The translations under genes and the position numbers were made by a program. The notes under the pieces are model-generated. The model worked only from the letters and a program-made list of their open reading frames with translations, was not told where the DNA came from and made no database searches. Source: Heliocybe sulcata (Eukaryota > Basidiomycota > Agaricomycetes > Gloeophyllales > Gloeophyllaceae). Taken from it: a stretch of 64,000 bases of DNA. The DNA lies in assembly GCA_004369045.1 (NCBI GenBank), contig ML213503.1:2017121-2081120 (forward strand), in the 5' to 3' direction. Below, piece after piece: positions 34,353 through 44,580 of the stretch. Positions within the stretch are counted from its first letter, which is position 1, and every line of letters starts with the position of its first letter.

Positions 34353-36342
34353 ATGGCGCCCGACTGGAGAGCGAAATACAACGAGGTGGCCGATATGCTG
34401 GCAGAAACTCGCGCCGAACTCGAAGACTTTCAGCACTCTAGCAAGGAGCTGGAGGAGGAGTTGGAACGTGAACTGGAGAGAACAGAGAAGGCTCAGCAAG
34501 AGCTGAAGGTGAAGGCCGCCAGGGCCGAGTCAGAGAGAGACGAATGGAAGGTGAGCGCTTGTCGGTGATGGAAGCTGGTGTCATGTTGACTCCGACTGCA
34601 GAGCAAGTTTATGTCACTGCAAACCACTCATAATACTACCACTACTTCCCTGCAGCGCGAGCTGGACACGCTGCGACAAGAGCATCAGCAGGTTAAGGTG
34701 CAATTGCGGGAGCTGGAGATGGGTAATGATGATTTAGAGCGAAATGAAAGAGCGATTTCTTCTAGTTTGGCCGACGTTGAGAGCAAGTACACTCGAGTTT
34801 TGGAAGAGAAGATTCTATTGGAGCATGAGCTGCTGGACAAGGCTCCCATAGAGGAGGAATGTCAGCGTTTGAAGGACGAGCTGAGAGGTACGCTGCGGTT
34901 TTGTGGTTACCGGGCGAGCAAGGCTGATATTTCCACAAGATGCCAATGAAGAGATCGCTGTCATGAAGGATAGGCTCAGTGAAGCAGAGTCTCGTACACC
35001 CACAGCTACGGAGCTGTCTACGCCGCCTGCATCCGCTCCTGCATCGGATGAAAACTTGCTCCGCACCGTTGCTCCATTGGAAATGCAAATGTCCAATCTT
35101 TCCCTTGCAGGTTCAGACTCTTCGGCACCCTCTGTCGCCCCTCCCTCCCCCCCTGCCGACATGGATACGCCCAAACCACAGCGAGTGCTCTCTAATCCCC
35201 TCCGTTCCTTCCGACCTCCAGCGAGCGCTACTTCCGTCCCACGTTCCACAACTATGCCCGCCCTATCCAAAGCTGGCACAGCTCGCGTTTCCTCTTTGAG
35301 ACCGGCTTTGGCCACTCGCACCAACTCTTCGAATAGCACTGTCAGCACTACTGCTAAGACTGGCACTGCTTCTCGAAGTAAGGGCGTACAAATGGTCTCG
35401 GAAATGCGCGCTCGTGTCAAGAATCTGGAACAGAAGATCCATACTCGTGTCCCTCGCTTGCGTATGGGCAGTGTTTCAGGGAAGAATGCGATATCAGAAT
35501 CTGCATCCAGCCCTGTAGCGAGCACGTCGACCCCTCCACCATCTACGAGCTCCTCGACTTTGCACTCGACTCCTTCAAGAGGAAGGCGGAGTGCCGATAG
35601 TTCCGGCAGTGACAGAGACAAGAGGCGAGTGGGATCACCAGATTCCTCCGGATGGGTTCTCATCATGGAGGGTACTCCCAGCCCGGCCAAGAACAAAGAG
35701 CGTAGGAGATCGGCGAGTCCGCTTCGTCCACTTGCACCCAGCGCATTCCGGTCTCCAAAGTCAAGCATCGACGAGACCGACTCATACAGAAGCAGTCCAA
35801 CCTCAAGCCCAAGCCGGAGAATCGCCGCTGCGAGGGGCACTGGACTACGGCGGCCTCAAGGAAGACTATCGGAGGGGAGGATAAGCATCAGTCCGACGAA
35901 AAGTAGCTCTCTCTCTTCACCCTTGTCTTCTCGCCCTACCACTCCTACGTCTCTTCCTCTTCCCAAGAGCAGCAGCAGTACATATGGCAATTCTGCGACG
36001 AAGCTCACAGGTCTCGGAACAAGGCAGCGCTCACCGATTAAGAGGTCATCTCTGGGGTCAAGTGTGACCACAAGTTCGCGAGGAAGCGATGACTTGACTT
36101 CGCAGGGGTCACCGCGGCCTTCCAGTGGAACGTCTATGTCTTCTCTAACATCTAGCGACACTCATGGCCAAGCCTCAGAGAGCCACCTCCCTCGAGCACC
36201 ATCGAAGTTCTCCCCGACCTCGTCGATGCTATCGCAAAGCAGGATTGGCCGACCAGGAGGTAGGAAGAGCGGCGGACCCGAACTACTGGATGAAATAGGG
36301 CGCGGCAGATCCGGTAGCTCTGTATTCCGCAGGGCTACTTAG
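34353..36342 (+). CDS. NudE-family coiled-coil protein, dynein regulator
   Basis: The start MAPDWRAKYNEVADMLAETR leads into a long coiled coil with LEDFQHSSKELEEELEREL, which matches the NudE/Ndel1 signature. Two introns interrupt the coil (after DEWK and after DELR), and it continues through ERAISSSLADVESKYTRVLE and EEIAVMKDRLSEAES. The rest, from about 35020 on, is a Ser/Pro/Thr-rich disordered tail with many SP and TP sites. NudE proteins link LIS1 (NudF) to cytoplasmic dynein and are needed for nuclear migration in hyphae; fungal examples are A. nidulans NUDE and N. crassa RO-11. A single long exon carries the tail. Confidence 0.82.
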
Positions 36343-36787
36343 GGCTACTTGACTGCCTACTTCTAGGCCACTCCCCAGCCTACCGCGGACACTGATAGTG
36401 CCCCCTGCCGCGTTTTTCGCGTCTGCTGTATTGTCTTCTTCTCTCTGACTTATAGGAATTTCTATATATTTTACCCAGCTTACTGGGTTGTGATATTACT
36501 ATATTCCATTCACTGTGCTCTTAATCACTTACCCCTTTTTCTTCATAACTCAAAACCCAAATCCTCACATTCCTTTAACCCGTGCCATACTGTGTTTCGT
36601 ACACATTCTTCCCCACCGTTCCTTATGCCACAACGTAACGATATGATGATATACCTGCAGTAGTGTAGTAGGTGATGATGGAATGAAGTGTCTGTTGGTG
36701 GGGGATACTTGGTTGCAGCTGAGCGCTGATCAAAGAGCAATACGGGCGTTGTGGCGGTGGCACTCGTAACGTTGACTCCGTACAGTC
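36343..36787. other. Intergenic between NudE-like and ESS-2 genes
   Basis: 3' region of the coiled-coil gene and promoter of ESS-2. No gene seen. Confidence 0.45.
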
Positions 36788-38398
36788 ATGTCTCCTCCCG
36801 GGTCCCCTCCTTCACGCTCGTTGAACCGCCAGGTTGTTCTGGAAGAAGATGAATACACTGCTGCTCTATCTCAAATCATTGCCAGAGACTTCTTCCCCTC
36901 CCTTGTTCACTTGGACGCTACAAATGACTACCTGGATGCTCTGCGCTCCGAGGATCCCCAACTCATCCATGCCAGCGTACGACGCCTCGAACAGCTCTCA
37001 ACTCCCGCTACGCAGAGAGGACGTAGATGGCAGACTCCTTCGCAAACACCGTATGGCCTGGGGCCTTCCGAAACGCCCCTGCGCACACCCCGCGGGGAAC
37101 CTCAGACAAAGCGTGCCCGGTACGATACGGACGTGACTCTAGACACCTTCCAAGCTCGCTATACGTCCGAGGACAACTCTAGCTTCTCGGAGATTCTGGA
37201 CGACGAGAATCGGCAGAGGAGGGAGAAGTGGAGCTGGGCATGGGAGGCGCAGAAGAGGGTGGAAGCGCAGAGGGACAGGTTGATAGAGGACCGGAAACGC
37301 AGCATGATCGAAGCGCCGGCGGGCCCTGGGGTAAGGGAGAAGTTCCTCATCGAGGCGCCGGCACCTGCAGGGTTGATCACGGATGGAAAGTCACAAGACG
37401 AGAAGGACGGAGATGGTGACAAGGGGAAAGGCAAGGAGGTTGTGCTTCAGGCGCCAGAAGAGGAGAAGGAGACGGATGTCATGGCTCCTAAGAAGGATAA
37501 ACGCCCTGCTGGCGTGGACGGATGGCATTTCAAGGTGCGTCATATGCCTTCTGCGTGCTGTGGCTTCGATTGCTGATTTCCGGGTAGGCGAGAAATTCAC
37601 TAATGTTCCCGCCCGACGCGGATGTATTGCCTTATGCTGGTTCAGCATCGACATCGAAACTGAATGACGAGACTATCGCACCCAAGGTCATCATGTATGA
37701 TAGTACACGCCTTCCTGAGCAAGACAGCAATCACAGGGAGACCCGCTCCGAGCCACCGAGCCCCACCCGCAGTCGAATCGACGCTGCAATAGCGGGCACA
37801 CCCTGTAAGTATTTCACTCGGTCCCTCAGTCAGGTACCGGCTAACGTTCCTTCCAGATCGTCCAAAATCTCCTACTATCAACAATTTCTCATTTGTTCCT
37901 GCTGTCCCATCCCCTACACCATCCCAACTTGGCCCTGCAGCAGTCAAGCAGCTCATGACATGGGGTACCATCACAGCTACGCCCAGAGTCTTGGAGTCCG
38001 GGGACGACGTCGAAAGCGTGCCACCACCAAAGACACCCTTTCACATCCCTGCACTCTCCAGCCGGGAGGCTTTATCTCATAAGCTCTCTGCAAAGGCGTC
38101 TAAGAGCCTGAATGCAAAAGCAAGCCTTCTCAACGGCTCGTCTTCACGGACCACGGCGCGCACGCCACGGAAGGGTGCTATGGCTCCGCCATCGTGGACA
38201 CCGCGTAAGGTGGATGCGGCCGGTGGCTTGACGCCGGCGGCGAGGAGGCTGCTGGATAAGACGGCTATGGGCACGGCTGCTAGTAGGCGGGCGGAGGCTA
38301 TGGGGAAGATGGCCGGGTGGGAGGGGAGTGGCAAGCGGGAGACTGATCTGAATAGAGTGAGATGGACACCTACGCCTAGTCCAGTGACAAGGAGATGA
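36788..38398 (+). CDS. Nuclear protein ESS-2 (DGCR14/Es2 family)
   Basis: A spliceosome-associated nuclear protein, called ESS-2 in worms, DGCR14 in humans and Bis1 in S. pombe. The start MSPPGSPPSRSLNRQVVLEE is followed by the family motif DEYTAALSQIIARDFFPSLV. LDTFQARYTSEDNSSFSEIL, DGWHFKARNSLMFPPDAD, the Tyr-rich YRPKSPTINNFSFVPAVPSP and LMTWGTITATPRVLESGDD are also typical. The C terminus is basic and disordered, with GLTPAARRLLDKTAMG and a final TPTPSPVTRR. Two introns are seen, one after HFK and one after AGTP. The human protein binds the catalytic spliceosome and affects splice-site choice. Confidence 0.88.
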
Positions 38399-38516
38399 TC
38401 TGTACTAGCAGTAGATGCATATATGCGCATATGTACAAGGTTTAACATGGCACAGCACTCTGATCTTGCACAAACCCTGTCGTACCATAAAGCAGTAACT
38501 GCATCGCGAGAGCATA

Positions 38517-39503
38517 CTAAGGTTCTGCCACCTTCTGTTTCTTCGGAGGAGGCTTGGACTCTGCGTGCTCTGCGTCATCTGTATTGGACCTTTTTACGGC
38601 ATTCCCTGGTTTCTTCGTCTCCTCGGCTGCCTTTGCTTCCCCTATTTTCGCAGATCCGCCAGAAACGGAGGGCATAGCGACTTTCTTGGACTTCTTCTTG
38701 ACAAGGACACCCTTGAGAGAGTTCTTGTTATTCTTGGTTGCTGCTGCGGCTGGCTTAGTGGTAGCTGCCGCAGGTTTCGTAGCACTCGCAGGACCGGGAG
38801 CTGTCGCAGCCGTGTCCAGGACAGGAGGAGATTTAGCATTGGCTGCTGCTTCACGAGCAGCTACAGCTCTAGTGGCGATGTTAGCCCCTCACTAGACTGA
38901 CCAAGGAAGTGCTTCGTACTGCCTGAAGGACTTCAATTCGTCGTTATCTTGCTCTTTGCGAACACGCTCCTCTTCCTCCTGTCTTTCTCGTACGGTATCT
39001 AGGAAAAGGACCTCATCCTCTTCCAGAGCGCGGAATTGGTTTGCTACGCGGGGCGAATGAGCTCGGGCTACGCGGCAGAATAGCTGATGTCACAGACCCA
39101 AGCGATTGCGCTCTTCCCATTCTTCCTGTTTAGCTGCCTGCGGAGCATGAGCACGCGAGATACGATGGACGGTGCTTTGCTCACTTTGTTCGCAGCAAGT
39201 TTCTACCCGGTCACGAGTGCGCCTGAAGTGGTCAGTCCGCAGACATATCGGACAAGCTCTCAACTCACTTCAGCCAGACTGCGCCCATCGTACGCGTCCT
39301 CGACTGGCTGCGGAGGAGGTTCCTGGCCGAGTCTGGCAGACGGATGTTCGTGAAGGATTCGGTGGGGACACGCACGGCTCTGCGTACCTTGCGTATGCGG
39401 CCTTCCATTGCTCGTCCCTCTTCTTGCGGGCGTCGTCAATGTCGTTCTGAGAAACGAAGCGAGAGCCGACGCTGCCGGATGATAATGAAGGGATGTCGTC
39501 CAT
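38517..39503 (-). CDS. NIP30/FAM192A (PIP30) domain nuclear protein
   Basis: Read across five exons: MDDIPSLSSGSVGSRFVSQN and DIDDARKKRDEQWKAAYAR; then LGQEPPPQPVEDAYDGRSLAE; KLAANKAAKQEEWEERNRL; ANQFRALEEDEVLFLDTVRE with RQEEEERVRKEQDNDELKSF; then an Ala/Lys/Pro-rich tail ending KPPPKKQKVAEP. The RFVS, EDxYDxRSL, QFRxLxEDEVxFLD order is the NIP30 N-terminal domain. The human protein (PSME3IP1) binds the nuclear proteasome activator PA28-gamma. The ATG at 39503 was chosen because RFVS follows closely; an earlier in-frame ATG at 39569 adds 22 residues. It is divergent from the SRF1-like gene. Confidence 0.82.
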
Positions 39504-39694
39504 GGCGAAGAGGTCGTCGTCTGCTGCAGGAGACCGAGATCCGAACCAAGCGCATGGTCCGGCTCGCACGTGACTGGATACTGGTTCGGCAAGGGATTAG
39601 AGCCGAGAGACTAATCCGACGGTGAATTCATGCATTCCTGCCAGCCGCTGGCCTCCCTCGCAGCGCAGTCTCCTGCAGGCGTCTGTGTCTTTCA
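39504..39694. promoter_or_regulatory. Short divergent promoter, NIP30-type and SRF1-like genes
   Basis: 191 bases lie between the two start codons, so control sequence must be shared. No TATA box is evident. Confidence 0.45.
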
Positions 39695-41172
39695 ATGACA
39701 GCGCTCGCAGATGGGCGGCAGTCGACCGCGTCTGTCTCCAGCCTTGCAAAGTCGCACAGCGTCAGGAGCACTAGAGGAATAACACCCTCGTCTACTGTCA
39801 AGACGGTGATAACTGTACCGCGTAAGTATCGGTTGCTGCATAGTCTATAGTGGTGCTAACGAAACCGTTAGCATGGGCCAGAGACGAACCCCCAACTCCT
39901 CATGAAGAGATCTCGCTCACCGTGGCCTCACCACCAGGGTGGGGGTCGGAACCCCGACCGTCGGACGTTGCCTCCTCCCACTCCTCCTCCGCAGAACCGC
40001 TTGCTGGTCCTTCGCAATGGTGGACCTTTGCTCGTTCAGGCGCCGCGCAAGCACAGAAACCGCAAGATCAAGAGGATGCGCCATCCCCAAAGGCAGAGAA
40101 GAGGGGCTTGAAATTAAAGGACCGGACGATGTCGTGGTTGTCTCCGTCTAACAGGTGGTCGCAAGATGGGCCTAGCAACTCCCCTCGAGAGAAAGACTAC
40201 GCACGACCTGCGGTGTTTCCGCGTCCAAAGCCGAACCTGGAGATCTCGGTTCCCCCTCCATCTGCACCGTTCACGCTGGCTAACAGCCGCACACCTGGAT
40301 GGAATACTCCTTGGGCGACGCCCCAGATACCTGACGGAATACTGGGTGCCAGCTTAGCTAGGAACGGTCACGATCATGACGGCTCCGACGGCGGTAAAGA
40401 GAATGCGTCGGCGTGGCAGCGGCGGAAGAGGAAAGTTAGGAAATTCCTGCTTAACAATGCATATGCCCCTCTTGTGAGTTCTACGGTCATAGTACCGTCA
40501 TTCGAGGCGTTTATTCTTGTCGTCTTAGTTATTCCGATTTATCAACATCTCTTTTACCGCTGGAGCTCTTGCTGTGGCAATACGAATACGTCTCCGGGAA
40601 CAACACAATCATGTTATGGGTGCTGTAGGCGCTTCTCCGTAAGTCGCTCGATTCAGTAGCACCGTTCGCTTCTGATAGTTCCTCGCCTCGAAGAACACTC
40701 GTTGTCATTTTCGCCCCATTAACTCTCATACACGTTATCATAGCTATCTATGTAAGTACGACGTTACCGTTGTATGGTGACGCGGCTGACAGTCTTTTAG
40801 GCGGAATACTTCAGTCGACCGCTGGGTTTATGGAGTACCTCTTCAAAGTTAGCCCACACCCTCGTTGAAGTGGTCTTCATCTGTGCCTGGTCCGCCGCCC
40901 TCGCCCTCTGCTTCGACAATTTCTTCACCTCCGTTATACCCTGCGCCTCATGGTCAAGCGTGTCATGGTACAACACCATCCCTCGACCTGCGAGTCCCAT
41001 ACCCGACCTAGGTCGGTACGAAGGCGGCATCGGCGATCGAATTTGTGACGACCAGCTCATCCTCATTGTCCTCGTCGGCATCGGCCTCATCATGTACTGC
41101 AGCAATCTCGTTATCAGCCTTTACAGGATTTTCGAGAAAGTCAAGTACCGGCCCCAGGCTGTTGCTCACTAG
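39695..41172 (+). CDS. SRF1-like multi-span membrane protein
   Basis: Exon 1 (39695-39821) encodes MTALADGRQSTASVSSLAKS and more; splicing restores VPPWARDEPPTPHEEI at the start of exon 2 (39872). A long Ser/Pro-rich cytosolic part follows, with SRTPGWNTPWATPQIP. The C-terminal half has four membrane segments: FRFINISFTAGALAVAIRIR, VVIFAPLTLIHVIIAIY, VVFICAWSAALALCFDNFF and LILIVLVGIGLIMYCSNLVI, with EYFSRPLGLW between the second and third. This layout matches fungal Srf1, which in yeast regulates phospholipase D (Spo14). The match rests on motif order only, so the function is an inference. Confidence 0.65.
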
Positions 41173-41538
41173 ACCGTTACCTTATCCTCGTGATTTATGC
41201 TTTCGTGTATTTTACATTTGTGGAGGTATTGCTTATATCTTATCTGCTTCCTTTGCGCTCTTGGACATAGCTGCTCGCTTTTATTATTCGCAATGTATAG
41301 CAGGCAGCCCGGTCATGTAGTTGCTCTCATACGGAGTCTGTCATAATAACATGCAAGTTGAATTAACTCACGCATAGTCATGTAGATCTAGTAGATCTAG
41401 CCGTGGCAGCACTGGCGCCGAGATAACGCAATCGGGGTTAGTTATGATCAGAGTCGTGGGTTTGACGGTCTCTCCGTACCACCTGGGTGTCATGAACACA
41501 GCAAGCCTCCTTGCAGGGAAACGACCTGCTGAAGCCTG
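41173..41538. other. Intergenic between SRF1-like gene and SLC35-type gene
   Basis: No gene. At 41382-41400 the sequence TAGATCTAG occurs twice in tandem, a small simple repeat. Confidence 0.45.
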
Positions 41539-43074
41539 ATGGACGAGTCCCTGCTGCCCCCAGGGCCTCCCACAATGTCGAAGTTGGCGAAGAGGGACTA
41601 TGCCATCGGGATATGCCTGTTGCTGGTGGTGGTGTTTCTGTGGACGTCTTCAAACTTTGTTACGCAGGTGAGCCGTTTCAGTCATAACACTGAGTCGTGA
41701 GCTGAATGAGGCATCTATCTTCAGGACCTGTATGTAGATGGTTATGAGAAGCCTTTCTTGTGAGCGCGAATACGCGGGCCTGCCTCGGACGGCAGGTATG
41801 CTGAGCTCTTTGCAGAGTCACGTATCTCAATACGAGCGCTTTCACGCTCTATCTCATCCCGTTCTCGATACGATTGCTGCTGGGTAGAGATGTGAAGCGG
41901 AGGAAGTCGCTCGAGCATAGGTGAGTCGTACATCAAGGAGACTGATGCTGCAGGATCTCAAATAGCATGTGCAGCTCTGGATCTCAGTATACGCCTATCC
42001 CTCACGACTCCGAACCTACTGATGCAGTGGCGCCCGTCCTACCGCATGGCGAAATGCCGCCTCTCACGTCCGTCGAGACTGCCAAGCTCGCATTCGCGTT
42101 CTGCTTCATCTGGTTCATCGCGAACTGGACCGTCAATGCATCGCTCAACTTGACTAGTGTGGCGAGCGCTACCATCTTATCGAGCACGAGTGGTGAGTCA
42201 GTCACAGAGCCTCACTCCTGCAGTCAACTAAAGGCGCATGCGTTTTGCTAGGTTTCTTCACGCTAGGAATCGGTCGTCTGTTCCGGGTTGAGAAGCTTAC
42301 CATGGCCAAGATAGCTGCTGTTCTGACGAGGTATGTGTCTCTCATGCACAACTGGATGTTGTGTACTGAGGCACCGTACCCAAACCAGTTTCGCCGGGGT
42401 GATACTCGTTGCTATCTCCGACTCGTCCGAGACCCTCCCGCCTGGCTCAGACCCCGTCGATCCTGACACCATTACGGCCCTTACAAGAGCCATCGTCTCG
42501 AAGCCCATATTCGGCGACGTCCTCGCCCTCATGTCTGCCATATTCTACGCTTTCTACGTGATCCTTCTCAAGGTCCGCATCGGATCCGAGTCTCGCATCG
42601 ACATGCAGCAGTTTTTCGGCTTTGTGGGGCTGTTCAACATAGTCTCGTGCTGGCCGCTTGGCCTCATCCTACATCTCACGGGGGTAGAACGCTTCGAGCT
42701 GCCCGGCACACAGAAAGCTGTAGCGGCGCTCCTGATTAATGTGAGGCAAGCCATCTATGCAAAACTATGACATTCTTATACTATGATTTCAGATGGCTAT
42801 TACGTGGTCGAGCGACTACATATACGTCCTGGCAATGTTGAAGACCACGCCACTTGTCGTGACGGTCGGGCTCAGCTTGACAATCCCTCTTGCAGTGATT
42901 GGGGACTTCTTCCTGAACAAGCCGTCAAAGGGCCAGGTTATAGTCGGGGCAGTGCTTGTGATCGCCAGCTTCGTTGTCGTTGGATTTGTCGACGAGTCGG
43001 AGTCACATACAGAGCAAGTGGGGACTGTGGAAGAGGAGGTACTGTTAAGACGCAGTACCGACACCCAGACATAG
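41539..43074 (+). CDS. SLC35F5-like transporter of the vacuole/Golgi
   Basis: A drug/metabolite-superfamily carrier with about ten membrane helices. The start MDESLLPPGPPTMSKLAKRD is followed by YAIGICLLLVVVFLWTSSNF. Later pieces are FCFIWFIANWTVNASLNLTS, ASATILSSTSGFFTLGIGRL, FAGVILVAISDSSE, VLALMSAIFYAFYVILLKVR, MAITWSSDYIYVLAMLKTTP and VGLSLTIPLAVIGDFFLNKP; it ends RRSTDTQT. The pattern NASL, SSTSG, YAFYVILLK is that of the SLC35F5 group, including yeast YML018C, which lies in the vacuolar membrane. The substrate is unknown. At least five short introns are removed. Confidence 0.85.
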
Positions 43075-43328
43075 ACTATACTGTAACTGATCATTGCCTT
43101 TTTTTTTTTTGTACGGCTCTGGGTTAATTTTTGCATCCTGTTGTGGCTTTTCAAATTTCATCTCGCGTGCAGACATATCCTTGATCATGAATTCAATAAA
43201 CGTGGGAATCCATCCGATCGAGCTTTCCTCGAGTCCCCTTCTTACTTGGTGCATTCTAGCGAACTGCACGTTTAAGGGTCGACGTCGACCGGCCATCCAT
43301 TGGTCTTCGAGTGTCCGACTGCAGCACC
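43075..43328. other. Intergenic with T-tract
   Basis: A T tract of 12 bases at about 43098-43110 lies just after the transporter stop, in its presumed 3' UTR. The rest is the SLX9 promoter. Confidence 0.45.
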
Positions 43329-44168
43329 ATGGTAAGCGTCCCCATTTCACTATAATAGTCAGCTAATTGACGGTAGTCTGAGATCTAGCCAAAGGAACGC
43401 CGTCAAAGGGTTGGCGCTCATGCCAAATCAGCCAAGCTCGCGGGCGGAAGTCCCAGCACCTCAGGCTTGGAACAGACAATTATCGAAGACGCTGCGGAGC
43501 CTTTAGTCAGTCCTCCCTGCGCGAGGCTTTGCTCCTTCTTGATATTTACCCTTGCAGATAAATGATGTCTCAGCATCCGCAAATGTCGATGAGATGCAGG
43601 GGAACTTGACCAAGAAGGAGAAACAATACTTGAAAAGAGAGCTATTTCTGCAGCGTATGTTCCAGCCCATAAACTCTGGGCATGAGTCTTACACCCATCC
43701 TCGTGAACGCCCATAGGTCTAGAGGCCGGAAGTGCGCCGTATTCCAAGTCACATGTCCGAAGACTGAAGCGTAAATCCCGGGAGAAGATCGCAGGGGGAC
43801 TCGATGAGCTGCATACAGCGATTGCGTCCGTTGAGGAAGCGATCCCCGTCGCAGTCAAGAACTCAGTGCAAGACACGACGCAGGATGAATCTCCATCCGA
43901 CCCTTCTGTTAAGGTGAAGCCTCAACTGGGGCAAATTGGGGAAGGCAATGCGGCTCCGCTAAGCCAAGCGCAACGGAAAAAGGCTCTGTACGTAGGCTTC
44001 ATCGTGGCACGTCGCGTCCGACTGCTGACATCTTGCATGACATGCAGTCGGGTCGAGCAGATTCGACACCCCTTGATCTTGTCCAACCCTGACTACGTCT
44101 CCAATCCTTTCGAGGCAATACGAAAACATGCGCAAAATACACTTGTCAAACGTCAGGAAGCCAACTGA
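43329..44168 (+). CDS. SLX9: Ribosome biogenesis protein Slx9
   Basis: Slx9 acts in 40S precursor maturation and export. The start codon at 43329 stands alone in its exon; splicing joins it to PKERRQRVGAHAKSAKLAGG. Later exons give NLTKKEKQYLKRELFLQR, SAPYSKSHVRRLKRKSREKI, QIGEGNAAPLSQAQRKKAL and RHPLILSNPDYVSNPFEAIR with KHAQNTLVKRQEAN. The YSKSxxRRLKRK, GxGxxAPLxxAQRKxAL and HPLIxxNPxxxxNPFxxIRxHAxNT motifs are diagnostic of Slx9. It is the third gene in the window with an intron right after ATG. Confidence 0.88.
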
Positions 44169-44580
44169 GCAGCTACTGTCGACCTTTCGTCCCATGCCAC
44201 AGATACCCTGGGTTACAAAGCATCGACGTCCGAAGTTCACCTGTCTATCTTACATCCGACTCCTCATAATTCTGGGTAAGAGCGACTGCCGCCGCGATTT
44301 TCGAGGGTAAATCCGGGAGTCCAATGCATGAGTTCGTACTCCTCATTCACGTTTCTAAAATTACACCGAAAGTATCGTATACGTTTACCTAGGGTATACA
44401 CTGTAAAGAAACCGGAGGAACAAGAGAGTGATCATGAGATCGTCACTGAAAATGCGAACATTGTCATCCATATGCGTTAATACTTATGCAGTGTCGTGAA
44501 GTTCGGAGAGGTCATAAAGATCCAAGTTCCTCCTTCCATTATGATATTATCCTGGTGGGGGTCATGATATTGCGGCGCAT
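44169..44580. other. Intergenic, tail to tail
   Basis: Shared 3' region of SLX9 and the coiled-coil gene. No gene seen. Confidence 0.45.
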
